Assembly: GCF_026212465.1 (NCBI RefSeq)
Contig: NC_080058.1
Span: forward strand, 15,182,140 to 15,246,139
Origin: Amaranthus tricolor
Taxonomy: Eukaryota; Streptophyta; Magnoliopsida; Caryophyllales; Amaranthaceae
DNA length: 64,000 bases
Direction: 5' to 3'
The translations under genes and the position numbers were made by a program. Below, in pieces: positions 33,659 through 45,328 of the stretch. The stretch's first letter is position 1, and each line of letters opens with the position of its first letter. The notes beneath the pieces were generated by a model, which was not told the origin of the DNA, did no database searches, and worked only from the letters and a program-made list of their open reading frames with translations.

Positions 33659-34287
33659 TGTACGACGGCAGAAGCAACGATCGAAAAACAATAATAAAAC
33701 AATAAAAAAATTCTATGCAAACAATAAGAAATAACACTAGTGATTTAACATGGCTCACTATCAATGTGATAGCTACATTTATCGGCACCGAGAACGAACA
33801 ATTCCACTATAAATACAAAGATTTACAAAAATGAATCACAAATTCTCTCTAGAATGACACACTTTGTGATAAAACTAGCCATAATAAATGAAGAATATAT
33901 ATATTAATCCCCAAGAAAAAGAAGTTAGTGCTTAATTAAAAAAACAAGTAGCCAACCAATAATGCATGAAGAAACTGCTTCCTTCTTTCCCGCAAGTACT
34001 GCCGATTCGGCTGTCACAAAGTGACCCAAGTCGCCAAGTCGGCTTAACCTTCTTGAAAAAAACTGCATTTTTTGGCACTCTTCACGGCCGAGTCGGTTGT
34101 CCTCCATACACAATGGACGTTGACTTGGGGTTAGCCTTAGGAAATTTCCTACACCACAGCAACATACGCCGACTCGTCTTGAGTCTAGCCACCACAAAAG
34201 CCTATTCGACTTTTACTGCTGTACTCAACCACCATGATTCATCTTTCCCATTGATTGAGACAAAAGTTCGAGTCATCATTATCAACA
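33659..34287 (-). repeat. 3' LTR of the deleted copia element
   Basis: Plus strand TGTACGACGGCAGAAGCAAC to CATTATCAACA. It pairs with 37169-37805. Small ORFs within it look like chance. Confidence 0.83.
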
Positions 34288-34479
34288 ATCTCCACCTTGA
34301 CGAGAACTCGTAGTCAGCAAATGATTCCATCAACACATAGTGAACGTATCTCAAGATAAAACCGATGTAAGACTCATGCATTAGCCATACATCTCGATAA
34401 GTGTCCAACTAAGACCCATCTCGATAAGTCTCTAACTAAGACCCATCAGATACTCGTCTCCAAGTACAGCAACTTATGA

Positions 34480-36160
34480 TTTTCCACCTGCAATGTAGAC
34501 TTCCAACTAACCACAGAACCACCCTAAGTGAACACATACCTCGTCACTGACCTCTTGGTATTCACATCAGTTGTATAATTAGAATCACTATACCCAGTAA
34601 CCAAACACTCCTTACCATTCCCATATATAAGACCAATATCAGCTGTCTCTCTCAAATAGCGAAAAATCCTTTTCACCCCTATTAGTATTCCCTCTCAAGT
34701 CGTGCCATAAACCTACTTACAACACTAATAACGTGCGTAATATCCAGCCTAAAATAGACCATAGCATACATCAAACAGTCAACCGTGTTAGCATAAGGAA
34801 CTCTAGACATATAAGCTAACTCCTTAGTTTGAAGTGACATAGACGAAGACAACTTACAACTTATAGTTGTTGGCGTACTTATAGGCTTTGATTTTTTCAT
34901 CCTAAATCGAGAAAAAATCTTTTCGACGTAGGTTTTCTGATTCAAGAAAAGCTTACCGCTAGCCCGATCCCTATGGTTCTCCATATTCAATGTCTTCCTA
35001 GCTGCACCCAAATCTTTCATGTCGAATTCCGAACTAAGCAACTCCTTTAATCAAGCAATATTCGTGGCAACGAGCATGTCATCAACATATAACAATAGAT
35101 AAATCATGAAACCATCATCCAGCTTACTATGTTACACACAACAGCCATAAGAGTTTCTATCAAAACAATGTGACACCATGAAAGAATCTAACCTCTTGTA
35201 CCACTGTCGGGGGGGGGGGGGGAGGGGGGGGGGGGTCCATAAAATGACTTGATCAATCTGCAAGCATAGTGCTCATTTCTTGGAATCTCGAATCACTCGG
35301 GTTGCTTCATCAAAATCTCCTCCTCCAAATCACCATGAAGGAAACTTGTCTTAACATCCAGCTACTCCAGCTCAAGATCAAAATATGCTATAATTGACAA
35401 TAGCATTCGAATAGAATTATGTCGAACCACAAGTGAGAATATCTCTACAAAATCAAGCCTTTCTAACCTGACTGAACCCTATAGCAACTATCCTAGCCTT
35501 AAAACGAACTTTCTTAGTTTTTGACGACCCTTCTTTCTCTTGAAAATCCACTTACACCATAAAAGCTTCCTTTCTTCCAATACCTTCACCAGCTCCCACA
35601 CTCTGTTCTTGTAAAAAAACTCCATCTCTTAACCCATCACAGCAAGTCATTGGCCGACTCACTACAACTAACTGCTTGTTTTAACGTGGCGGGTTCATAT
35701 GACTCTAAATCATCTGTTACACTCAATGCATAACCTGTCAACTCCTCAAAAAAACAATTTATACCTTTCATCTCTTCAATCAACCTAATACGCTTCTTCA
35801 TAACTCATCTAGGTCTCTCAAGAATGGTGTCAAATTGTCTAGATGTCCCCTGATTAGACTGCTCCAACTCCTCCCCTGAGTTAGGAGAAGTAGGAGTAAC
35901 CTCAAGTTCAAGAGTACCCGGCACTGGAACCTCAGCATCATCATCAATAAATTGTATTCGAGGTGAATCAGCAACGGTAGATTGATGTACCTTAAGCACC
36001 CCATCTATTTGAAACAAGATCTCCCCTTTCTTTCCTGAATTAGAAGTCTCTGTACTCTTCTTAGAATACATGGTGCTCTAATCAAAAGTAACATCTCTAC
36101 TTAGAATGACCCGACCTTTTGAAGGTGAATATATCCTAAGCCCCTTCACACCATCACAGT
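34480..36160 (-). pseudogene. copia reverse transcriptase and RNase H remnant
   Basis: Read from right to left, 36071-35805 is the linker before RT (EVTPTSPNSGEELEQSNQGT). Scattered RT blocks follow, then LLLYVDDMLVAT near 35080, then the open segment 35041-34682 with EFDMKDLGAARKTLNMENHRD, KLFLNQKTYVEKIFSRFRM and MSRVPYANTVDCLMYAM. RNase H blocks (GYSDSNYTTDVNTKRSV) extend to about 34490. Many stops and frameshifts are present. The DLGAARKTLNMEN and SRVPYANTVDCLMYAM blocks are close to Tork-type copia elements. Confidence 0.8.
35209..35235 (+). repeat. G-run (14 G, A, 12 G) inside the RT remnant
   Basis: A near-pure G tract inserted in degenerate coding sequence. It has the form of a potential quadruplex or a replication/assembly artefact. 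Confidence 0.9.
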
Positions 36161-36800
36161 ACCCAACAAAACACCCCATCTTAGCTCATGGATCTAACTT
36201 ACCCTTACTAACATGGTAATGAGCAACACAGCTAAAAACCTTCAATTTGAGAAACTAGGAAACTTATCACTTCAGATCTCAAATGGGATTTTAAAGTCAA
36301 TTCCTAAATGAGGACCCCTATTAATGATATAACAATCTGTCATCAAAACTTCACTCTAGTACCTCCTCCCAAGCCCTGCATCAGAGAGCATGCATCAAAC
36401 TCTCTTAGAAGTGTCTAATTCACCCCCTTTACTACATCGTTCTACTGTGGTGTCATCTTGACGGTATGATGCCCACCAATACCCTCATCTGCACAGAACT
36501 AATTAAACTCTTCTTTGCAAAACTCTAGCCTATTGTCGGTTCATAGATTCTTGATCTTCTTACCCTATCGATTCTCCATCAAAGCTTTCCATAGCTTAAA
36601 AGTTTTGAAGGCCTCATCCTTTGACTTAAGCAACCTGAGCCATGTATATCAAGACTTATCATCAACAAATGACACAAAATTGCGGAAACCTCCCATACCT
36701 TCAACTCTAAAAAGACCCCAACAATCTGAATGGATATAATCGAGTGCAACATCAATAATGTAAGCACCCCTACTGAACAACCACTACTTCTGCAAAAAAA
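36161..36800 (-). pseudogene. copia integrase core remnant
   Basis: The minus strand reads YIHSDCWGLFRVEGMGGFRN and FVSFVDDKS near 36700 (catalytic Asp region), then a drifted TDNRLEFCKEEF and HHTVKMTPQ block near 36430-36530, then a C-terminal GVKGLRIYSPSKGRVILS-type segment near 36110-36160. It is heavily frameshifted. Confidence 0.72.
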
Positions 36801-36849
36801 TTTTGTTCAGCGACTTAGTCATATACAATGACTCCAATTTCAGCCACAA

Positions 36850-37125
36850 TTAAGCTGTCGTCGCCTGATTAGCAACCTTCGTGATGATATGATGATCAAA
36901 ACTTAGCAAAATGGTAAAATGAGACTTTCCCTCCAACACTGCTAATTGCCCGTCAGTCAATCCATCTTCAAGTGGAATAGTAGTACTCTTTGGAGCCAAC
37001 GAGCGCCGGATCTGTTGTTGTTTCAATAGAGCCTTCATCTTAAGTTGCCATAGTCCGAAGGTATTCTTCCCAGAATATATCTCTGTTCTTATTGTAGTAT
37101 CTCCTGCCATTATTGTTTCACTCAA
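36850..37125 (-). pseudogene. copia Gag N-terminus (91 aa)
   Basis: The start MSETIMAGDTTIRTEIYSGK with NTFGLWQLKMKALLKQQQI is the typical N-terminus of Tork-type copia Gag. It stops at 36850, where integrase-like sequence follows directly, so most of Gag and the protease have been deleted. Confidence 0.78.
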
Positions 37126-37168
37126 AAACTCTCTAACGATTTAAACCTGAGCTCTTGATGCAAATTGT

Positions 37169-37805
37169 TGTGTGACAGCGGAAACAACAATTGATCAACA
37201 ATAATAAAACAACAAGAAATTCAATTTAAACAATAAGAAATAACACTAGAGATTTAACATGGTTCACTAGCAATGTGATAGCTACATCCACCGACACCGA
37301 GAATAAATAATTTCACTATGAATGTAAAGATTTACAAAGATGAATCACAAAATTCTCTCTAGAATGGCTCACTTTTGTCTCTTGTATTTGTCATAAAAAC
37401 TAACCCTAATAAATGAACAGTGTATATAGTAATCCCCTAGAAAAAGAAGTTGGTGCTTAATTAATAACAAGTAACCGACCAACAATGCACGAAGAAATTG
37501 CTCCTTCATTCCCGCAACTGCCGCCGACTCGACTATCACAAAGTGATCCCAGTCGCTGAATCGACTTTACCTTCTGTTACAAAAAATGCATTTTGGCAGT
37601 CTTCATAGCCGAGTCGATTGTCCCCCAAGCACTATGGACACCGACTCAGCGTTAGCCTCTGGAAAATTCTTTCAAGACAGCAATATAAGATGACTCGTCT
37701 AGAGTCCAGCCACCACAAAAGCCTACTTGAATTTTACCACTGTACTCGACCACTATGACTCATCTTCCCCATTGATTGAGAATCTTCTAGTCACCATTAT
37801 CAACA
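37169..37805 (-). repeat. 5' LTR of the deleted copia element
   Basis: Starts TGTGTGACAGCGGAAACAAC and ends CATTATCAACA. It pairs with 33659-34287. Confidence 0.83.
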
Positions 37806-38199
37806 GTATAACCAAAAGAATTATTGCCAAGCCAAATAGCAAAAAACTCACTAATAAAAATAATCCAAAACCAATATATAATTTTGGGGGAACAATTTAA
37901 AGTGGGAACTTGCTACCATGGCGGCAAGGTAATACCCTTAACACATAGCCCAAAGAATGGCTCCCTAGTCAAATGAAAAAAAATCCAGCATTCAATATGC
38001 TCTAAAAAAAAATCTTTTGTTGAACAATTGAACCCATTGCAGCATCCATCAAAATTTTAGATATAATACAGGGATGATTTGTTTCAAGGGAAAAAAGTTA
38101 CTAAGTTTATTGTAAAGCCTATTATTAACCAAGGAAATCATATTCCTAAGACCCTAGCATAATACCTAGCCACAGTTGCATATAATGTTAACAATAGGT
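37806..38199. other. intergenic DNA
   Basis: Nothing recognisable. Confidence 0.4.
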
Positions 38200-38512
38200 G
38201 TTCCTTTGAATATGATGAGCGCTCTAGATGAGATAGCTAATGATGTAGCACGCCACCATCTTACAAGCATAAAGAAATAACTAGGTGTATATTAGCTTAT
38301 ATTGCTAGGATCGTATTTAGGATTTGGTTACAAGAATCTTTTATAAAGAAGTTAGTTATAAGGTTGTTATAACTAACTTTCTTCCTTTTTCCTTTTCGTT
38401 TTAGTTAGTACATAAATTCTTCCCTTGTGCTTGTATGTATTGGTTTTGGTGAAGAAAATAAAAGGAAACTTTACTCTTTTGTTTTACATATCTTTTAGCC
38501 TTAGTTTTAACA
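38200..38512 (+). repeat. probable 5' LTR end of the plus-strand copia remnant
   Basis: Sequence ending CTTAGTTTTAACA is followed by TCATATCAGGGC, which resembles a drifted tRNA-Met primer site (TGGTATCAGAGC). The left boundary is uncertain and no second copy exists. Confidence 0.5.
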
Positions 38513-38519
38513 TCATATC

Positions 38520-39345
38520 AGGGCTGTAACAGGCTTTGAATCATCCTGTATCTTATAAATTTTTATGTAACTTACTGGCATCCCACATTCATTATTCTAA
38601 AAATTTTTCCAAATGTGTGTATTGGTGTGGGTTTCATTATGGAAAAAATAAAATAGGATTTGTAAATGGGTCTGTGTGGAAATCTTCAACCAAATGTTGT
38701 TCTTGTAAATGCGTGGGATAATGTTAAAAATATTATTCCAGGATCGGTTCTTGGTAATATGGATGAGAAGATCTTTCAAAGTATGGTATGGTTTAAAACA
38801 ACAAAAGAGGATTGAGATAACTTGGAGCAAAGATTTGGTGAATCCTCATAAGCACAACACTTTATAGTGCAAGCACAAATCAATAAGCCCTTTCAAACAC
38901 AAGATATGACACTAGAAGAATCCTACTCAAAAATAAAAGGCTTGTGAAATGAGGAGGAAGCTTTAGATCTCTTACAAACATGTGATTGTTCTGGTTCTAC
39001 TTGCAACTTGTCCCAAAGGACATTTAAGAGTTAACATGGGCGTACACTCATTTTGTTTCTAATGAAGTTGAATATCATATAAAAACACACAAGAAGCATA
39101 ATCTTGATGATGAAGAACTTTCTTACCCAATAACAAACACATCAAGAATTCAATAAATTTAGCAATAATGACTAAGAACTTTCCATTACATGCATGCAGG
39201 ATAAAAAAAAGAGAATGAACTTTAGTAACAAGAATAAATTTAAACGAGATTTTAAAGCCAAAAGACAATATACACTGTTTTTTATTTTTATTTGTTTTCA
39301 TTGTAAGATCCATAGACACACCATGGATAAATTAGAAAATTCATG
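38520..39345 (+). pseudogene. copia Gag remnant
   Basis: Frames shift, but the order is clear: KNKIGFVNGSVWKSSTK, LVNAWDNVKNIIPGSVLGNM, TLEESYSKIKGL, a CDCSGSTC block, NIILMMKNFL-like residues, and a zinc knuckle FHCKIHRHTMDK in which the last Cys is lost. The family is the Gag of Ale/Retrofit-like plant copia elements. Several stops are present. Confidence 0.72.
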
Positions 39346-39639
39346 GATATATACTCTTTCAACTACAAGTCTAATACTTGGAAGAAAGATGAGGGTGGGC
39401 CCAATAAGGCCAATTTTGCTTGTAGTTAGAGAAATATTCAAGGTTCTAACATATTTGAGGAAAATTCACTCTAGATCAGTACATGCTTATCCTAAACTTG
39501 CTGAACAAACAATAACAAACTAACATACATAGAACATATAGATCAAAATACTAAGAAATAGCCTATATTATGTGTAAAAAAATCTTTGGCACAAATAAAT
39601 CAAGAAACAAACTGCGGGCAACATCTTTTTCTAATGAGA

Positions 39640-41150
39640 AAACATACAACTGCTGGCAAATGTAAAACCTGATATTGGGTCACCTTCGTTTTACAATGAC
39701 ACAATATATATAATACGTGTTTCTCAATCTAAGTGGCATAAACGTAAACAAAGAATGCCTTTGTATTATTTTCCCCTTAGCAAACAAACTAGGAATAGTT
39801 TTTAAAAAAGTAGAAAAATGACTACTGATATATTCCAATTTGGTCCATGTAGACATGTGGGATCCTTTGAGATACCTTTTTAGAATAAAACATGACATGT
39901 TCATCACATTTGTTGATGACTATTTAAGGTTTACTTGGTTATTAATTAATCAATAACAACAAATCTATTTTTTACATTGTTCAAGCAATGTAATGAGGTT
40001 GTTATTACACAATTTGACAAAAAAATTAAGATGGTGAGAACTGAACCATATTGGTTCATGCAAGGAAAGCCAGCAGCAACGTCAGAACAAGAGAAATCAG
40101 ACACTCAGCAAAATCCGCTGATCAGCCCATCTTGCAGCATGACCCAAGCCTTGACCATGGAGATCTGAACCTAACCAATCATGGGGACGTCATCTCTATA
40201 CATGGGCCTAGCCATAAAGGTCCAGGAAACATGTTGGAAGTGCACACAATCACCTAGAATAGAAGCACAAGGGAACCCAGTCGCAGATAAGAACCATCAG
40301 CTGTTGATCCAACCTTCTGACCAGGCTACCTTGACGGACCCGCCCAGGTGTGACCAGAGTTCATGGGAGGACGTGGAGCGTAGAATTGGAATCTCTCCAT
40401 ATGGACCTTGCTTTCAAGGCCCAAGAACCATCCTTACAGTCACTGTTAGTGCAAGAAAAATCAAGGTGAAGGTCGAGCGTTCAGCTGAAGAATACTCAAG
40501 AAGAGCTGTTGTATTCTGTTCTGTTTTGATATTTTAATTGGCACGTGTAATGCACATGAGCCATATGACCGTTATGTTAGTTGCCTAAACATGTATTTCT
40601 TCCTTTTTCTGATCATGTACATTAATCCTATATATAGGGGTTCATGCATTGTAAAAGACAAGTTGATTTTTAATAAAATTCAGAAAAAATTCCTTGAGTG
40701 AATTTTCATTCAATTGTTTGCAATTGGGTTACTTAGGGTCAGTTTGCCCTTCATGAATGTGTAAACCCTTGATCAGCCTTCAAGATTACACTTCATACTA
40801 TCCAAGAACACTGAAAACTCCATCGTAGGTCGAAGGAGGAAGCCTAGGATTGCATTGATTTGAAGCCTGGCAGTCCAGTTCATGTCAAAGCGTTCTTTGC
40901 ATCAGTCTTGAAATATCCCTCCATTTCGTATCAAATCTATTTCCTTGCATTTACCACGCGTACATGCATCAAGAACTAATAATGCAAAGGAATTTCGTTG
41001 GAAATACCCTACTAATATATAACACAAAACGATGTAAATCAATTTAGTTGTTTGGAAGCACCCCAACAAAATAGGATCATAGAAAGGAAACATAGATATT
41101 TTCGAGAAGTTGCAAAAGCATTACACTTTCAATCCTTCCCTTCAAAAGTG
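39640..41150 (+). pseudogene. copia integrase remnant, interrupted by a solo LTR
   Basis: Blocks of the copia integrase are recognisable: LSKQTRNSF near 39780, then LIHVDMWDPLRYLF and ITFVDDYLRFTW near 39840-39940 (catalytic Asp), then KMVRT at about 40035. The reading resumes after the insert at 40977 with NNAKEF (the second-Asp block, Asp drifted to Asn), and RKHRYFREVAKALHFQ near 41080-41130 (catalytic Glu helix). Many stops are present. Similarity ends near 41150 without polymerase. Confidence 0.75.
40042..40971 (+). mobile_element. solo LTR inserted in a copia integrase codon region
   Basis: The 930-bp insert starts TGAACCATATTGG and ends CGTACATGCATCA. It is flanked by AGAAC duplications (40037-40041 and 40972-40976). 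Excision restores the integrase reading from KMVRT into NNAKEF. It contains a TATATATAGGGG promoter-like motif near 40630 and AATAAAATT near 40670. The ORFs at 39977-40537 lie partly or wholly in it and look like chance. Family unknown. Confidence 0.85.
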
Positions 41151-41459
41151 ATTATGTATTACCCGATCTCATTATGAGAGTTGAATAAACTAATTATAGC
41201 TATTCATGTGAGAAACCATCTCTCGGTGATCACGACCTTAAAACATGAAGTCCATATATTAATAATTTGTAATATTTTATCCATGTATGAGGCACGTCTC
41301 ACGGTGAAACCGTCTTATACAAGATTTTATGAATTAATTAATAAAATCTATTAGCATATGAGCACCTTATTTTGAGGTAATATTATCACCGAGTTATGAT
41401 CTGTTACAAAAATAACTTTAATTTATTAGGTTTATTTATTTTATTGAACTTATGAAGTA
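41151..41459. other. intergenic DNA with a GAGAAACCATCTCTCGGTGA motif
   Basis: Two short matches to the terminal motif of the repeat at 42403-42752 occur (near 41210 and 41290). No gene is visible. Confidence 0.4.
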
Positions 41460-41860
41460 CTCCATCCGTTCTTTAAACTTGTTCGAATTTGTCATTTTGG
41501 GTTGTTCTATTTGTTATTAGAATTTTTCTATTTAAATTACAAATTTTGGGTATAATTAAAATGTTTAAGGTTCTTACATACTTCAACATACTTCATTTTA
41601 ACATTTTTATACAGCTTATGGTCCCCTATGTTTACCTCTAATTTTTTTAAAATATTTTTTAATAGTTGTTCCTATATTTTTTCACCAACTATATTTTAAT
41701 ATTTTTTAGTGTTTATGGACTCCACTTTTTCCATCCTCAAATTTATTATTGAATAAAATAATATAACTATCATCTAATAAGATAATTACAATCTAAAAGA
41801 TTCTATATTTTTTAATTTTCGTAAAAAAACCTAGTGTGATTAACTCTAAGGAATAGAGAG
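41460..41860. mobile_element. Stowaway-like MITE
   Basis: The left end is CTCCATCCGTTCTTTAAAC and the right end read on the other strand is CTCTCTATTCCTTAGAG. Both resemble the Stowaway (Tc1/mariner) terminal repeat CTCCCTCCGTTCC. The ends are flanked by TA at 41458-41459 and 41861-41862. 401 bp, AT-rich, non-coding. Confidence 0.6.
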
Positions 41861-42402
41861 TAAAATGATGATGATTTGGACAAATGTAGAAAGCTACAAA
41901 AATAAGGGAAGGACATGTGAAAGATCAAGAGGATATATATATATATGGATAAGGATATAAACAGCTAGTAGAGATGGATGGATCAGAAAAATGTAAAACA
42001 TGTTTCCTTGGAGCAATAAAAGAAGGTTAACAGACCACAACTGCGGGTGGTATTATCATATGTGACACTGAACAACTTTATTACTTTTCCGCATACGTGT
42101 ACGTTGTAGCAAAATTATTTTTGTGTAGTAATCATGGTTATAACATACGTATTACAAGAATCTAGTGGTTAGTTAGAAATTGTATTCGGAAGAAATAACT
42201 TATATACTAGCGAAATTATTACATAATTACAGTCAAATATATTGATCGAAACTTTTTTTAAAAACTTTTTATATTAATATTAGATTTTTTTGAAGAAAAC
42301 TTCAGTAATTTAGAACTTAAAAGTTAACAGGCTTTGAAAATGTCAATAAAGGCTGCTAAGTCACTTAAAAGGCAAGTTAATTGATAAAGTTTTAACTAGT
42401 CT

Positions 42403-42752
42403 TTTGAGAGACCGTCTCTCTGAGAAACATCTCTCATATCCAACCCATTAAACCTTAATGTCTACTTACTGTATTCTTAATGCCTAGTTACATTATCCTT
42501 AATACCTACATACAATATATTTAATGTCCACAATGCCTATTTACAATATTATTCAAGCCTACCGAGAAACTTAGCTTACTAACCTACTTACAATATTCTT
42601 AATGCCTACTTACAATATAATTAATGCCCACCAAGTAAGTACTTAAGTATTTATAATATTCTTAATGCTTACCGAAAAACTTACTATATAGTTTCTTATT
42701 AGGGCCAGCCTAATTAGAGATAGTCTCTTAAAGAAACCGTCTCTCACAAGAA
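42403..42752. repeat. fold-back element with internal tandem repeats
   Basis: The left end TTTTGAGAGACCGTCTCTCT and the right end read on the opposite strand TGTGAGAGACGGTTTCTTTA form an imperfect terminal inverted repeat. Inside are six or more drifted copies of a unit near TTAATGCCTACTTACAATATTC. No coding capacity. Target duplication not determined. Confidence 0.6.
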
Positions 42753-43472
42753 TTTGTGTTTAATTTTAGTTATAAAATAATTACAATGTATAAATTTTTT
42801 AGTATTTTTGAAGACTCGAGCAACAAATCTTAAGTTTTATATAAATGCTTGAACACTGACTACCTTTAATCCATTGTGTAATAGTTCGTTAACCCTTATA
42901 TCATATATTATAAATTAGTAACGGGTTTAGTAAACCTATAATGAAGACGGATGATGTAGGAAAACTTAACCCCTTAGGAATGTTATTTCATAAATAAAAG
43001 GCATATATACAAAAGCATTTACAAAATGACCTAATATAAAGTCCACACTATAATATACAATAGGCCCAAATACATAACAATCCCTAACAAAAGAGCTTCT
43101 AAAATTATCAATATTGCTATTGTTCTCTAAATTATCGCCCTAAAAACCACACTACATACGTATATCAAAACATACTTCAAATATGCATAATGCAGATGAT
43201 TATTTTGATGCCTTATCGATATACACCTATATGTCCCTCATTTCAATGTAGCCAATGAGTTATAGTTTTTTTGTTTCAAATTATAATAGAATAAAGTAAA
43301 ATATTTCCTTAAATCACGACACTTATTATCTTTGTGATGTTGGACATAATGCTTGTCTACAAGGGTCAATTAAAAATAAATTTTTGTCAGTGTTATCATC
43401 ACTAACAAGGGAAATAGGTGGGAATCACTTAATGACATTAAGATAATAAAATGTTGTATTTATATACTCTGA
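42753..43472. other. intergenic DNA
   Basis: No gene or repeat recognised. Confidence 0.4.
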
Positions 43473-43790
43473 TTGTTTTTTGGTACTAAATACAACAATA
43501 TTTCAAATGGACATAGGTTTACAGGTGGTATAATAGAAAGCAAAGGTGGTAACTTGTATTTTAGCATAACATGCACTAAATTTGGTCTTCACAATTGGTA
43601 CTTGGATTTATTAGAAGCCAGGCCCGATGGACTACTTCTAAAGTACACTCCCAAAAGTAAGGTGACGTCAAAGTTCATCGACAATCTTTACTTTGCTAAT
43701 GGAGTAACTCTCTCAAGTCTCAAGTGATAAGACCTACCTTGTGGTGTGCGAAACTTTTCAGGAAGTATTTGACCTTTTTATACTCTTTCA
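43473..43790 (+). pseudogene. strictosidine-synthase-like gene fragment
   Basis: The open stretch reads GGNLYFSITCTKFGLHNWYL, then LDLLEARPDGLLLKYTPKSK and DNLYFANGVTLSS. This is a signature block of the strictosidine-synthase-like family (beta-propeller fold, also called adipocyte plasma-membrane-associated-like in plants), where the consensus is YF-(T/S)-x-S-x-K(Y/F)-x-L-H...LEARPxGRLLKYDP...DLYFANGVALS. A one-base shift at the end of the ORF continues the family's next block as TYLVVCETF. Only about 100 of the usual 350-400 residues are present, with no upstream exon visible, so it is a fragment or pseudogene. It is the only host-gene trace in the window. Confidence 0.75.
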
Positions 43791-44633
43791 ATAAAACCAT
43801 ATATAAATACATTAGATTATAATACCTATATCAACTTGGTATATATTTGTTTTAAAAGTTCATTTATTTAAAAAAAATAAAAAAAAGACTTGAATTTTAA
43901 GTTGTTTGTAAATTATAGCAACGAAGTTATTTATTTAACGAGCATAGGCGGATCTAGTATATAGCATTGGGTAGCACGTGTTACCCATGATTGTTTTATA
44001 AAGATCAATTTTGAGAGGAAACCTAAGCCTTCACCCACACTCTTTGAATTTTTACATGTAGGGCTTTCTTTGCTTTCACTGTATCTCTCTCATACTTTGC
44101 ATTCATCATCCTACTTATTCGGTCGATTCTCCTTCTTCCTCGCCCTTAAATGTGGTGCTTTTGTTCAAATTGAATCTGCCGACCCCTTCAAAAGTCAGAC
44201 TTTAATCCTCAATTCCTTAGAGCATAATAATTTTACATTTTTTTATTTAAGATTTATCTATTTATTTACTTCTATACATTAGGGCTACCCATGGGTTTGA
44301 ATTTTAAATCTAACACGGTTAAGTTATAGCCACTATGAATCATAAAGCGCAACCATTGTAGCCAGGTTGTCAAATTTTGGTGAAGATAACTTGTTGGAGT
44401 TCAAAATTACGTTTTTACTTATTCAAATTGCTTTTAAGCTAACCCAACATCTTCTTAATGTTAATTTTTTTTGTCTTTATTTCTCCATACTTGGATCTTC
44501 AACAATAGTAGTTTCTCTCTTTATTTTCACTTCAAAAACATTGATTTATCTCCTAATTCTCTCCCTCACAAGTCAAAACCCTAATTTTATTTGCTTCACC
44601 TCACAATCAAAGTATTGAACAAATTGAATCTAA
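43791..44633. other. non-coding DNA abutting a truncated retrotransposon
   Basis: GGCGGATCTAG near 43950 and paired GGGTA...CTACCC stretches at 43967-43985 and 44284-44292 hint at a small repeat, not classifiable. The polymerase to the right is cut off abruptly at about 44634. Confidence 0.35.
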
Positions 44634-45328
44634 AGTGCTTCTCATGTTTCTCTTCATTCTTCGAATACACCAATATATCATCAATAAACATAACTACAAA
44701 CTTATCCAGGTAAGGGTTGAAGTATCTTTGCATGAGATCCATGAATACTGCTGGAGCATTCGTTAGACCAAATGGCATTACTCGAAACTCATAGTGCCCG
44801 TATCTGGTTCTGAATGCAGTCTTAGGAATATCTTCTTCAGCAATCCTTAATTGATGATAACCAGACCTCAAATCTATCTTCGAAAAGACCCTTGCACCCC
44901 CCCAACTGATCAAAAAGGTCGTCTATCCTTGGCAAAGGATAACGATTCTTGATGGTAATCTTATTGATCTCCCTATAATCAATGCATAGCCTCATACTCC
45001 CATCTTTCTTTCTGACAAAGAGAACCGGAGCTCCCCATGGTGAAACACTAGGTCGAATGAAACCTTTTTCCAGCAATTCATCTAGCTGCTTTTTCAACTC
45101 AGCCAATTCAGCTGGAGCAAAACGGTAAGGAGTTTTACAAATAGGGGTGATATCAGGAATAAGGTCAATATGAAAGTCTACTTCTCTTTTTGCAGGTATA
45201 CCGGGTAATTCTTCAGGAAACACATCAGAATATTGTTGCACGATCGGGGTTTCTTGCAAACTAGGTTTAGGTTTCACTTCTTCAGTAGTAACAAAACATA
45301 AGAACCCTTCAGCTCCTTGTCTTATCAT
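44634..45328 (-). pseudogene. chromovirus (Tekay-like) reverse transcriptase, truncated
   Basis: Segment 45328-44837 covers the pre-RT linker ([20 protein letters not shown]) and fingers ([52 protein letters not shown]). Segment 44913-44596 continues in another frame with [33 protein letters not shown] and the catalytic [20 protein letters not shown] one-base expansion of a C run near 44897 causes the frameshift (seven C on the plus strand). The protein ends at 44634, where unrelated sequence begins. RNase H and integrase are absent. Confidence 0.88.

Larger units (their letters stand above)
33659..37805 (-). mobile_element. internally deleted Ty1/copia element (Tork-like) with both LTRs
   Basis: LTRs at 33659-34287 and 37169-37805 align over their full length but are clearly diverged. 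The 2.9-kb interior carries, on the minus strand, a Gag start, integrase, reverse transcriptase and RNase H remnants. Gag C-terminus and protease are missing. A purine-rich tract (AAGGTGGAGAT, minus strand) abuts the left LTR, and a drifted tRNA-Met primer site (TTGCATCAAGAGCTC) abuts the right. Candidate target duplications (TATAT and TATAA, one base displaced) are imperfect. Confidence 0.85.

Noticed and set aside
39977..40537. Overlapping ORFs as genes
   Set aside because: They lie partly or wholly in a solo LTR bounded by AGAAC duplications and overlap each other in different frames.
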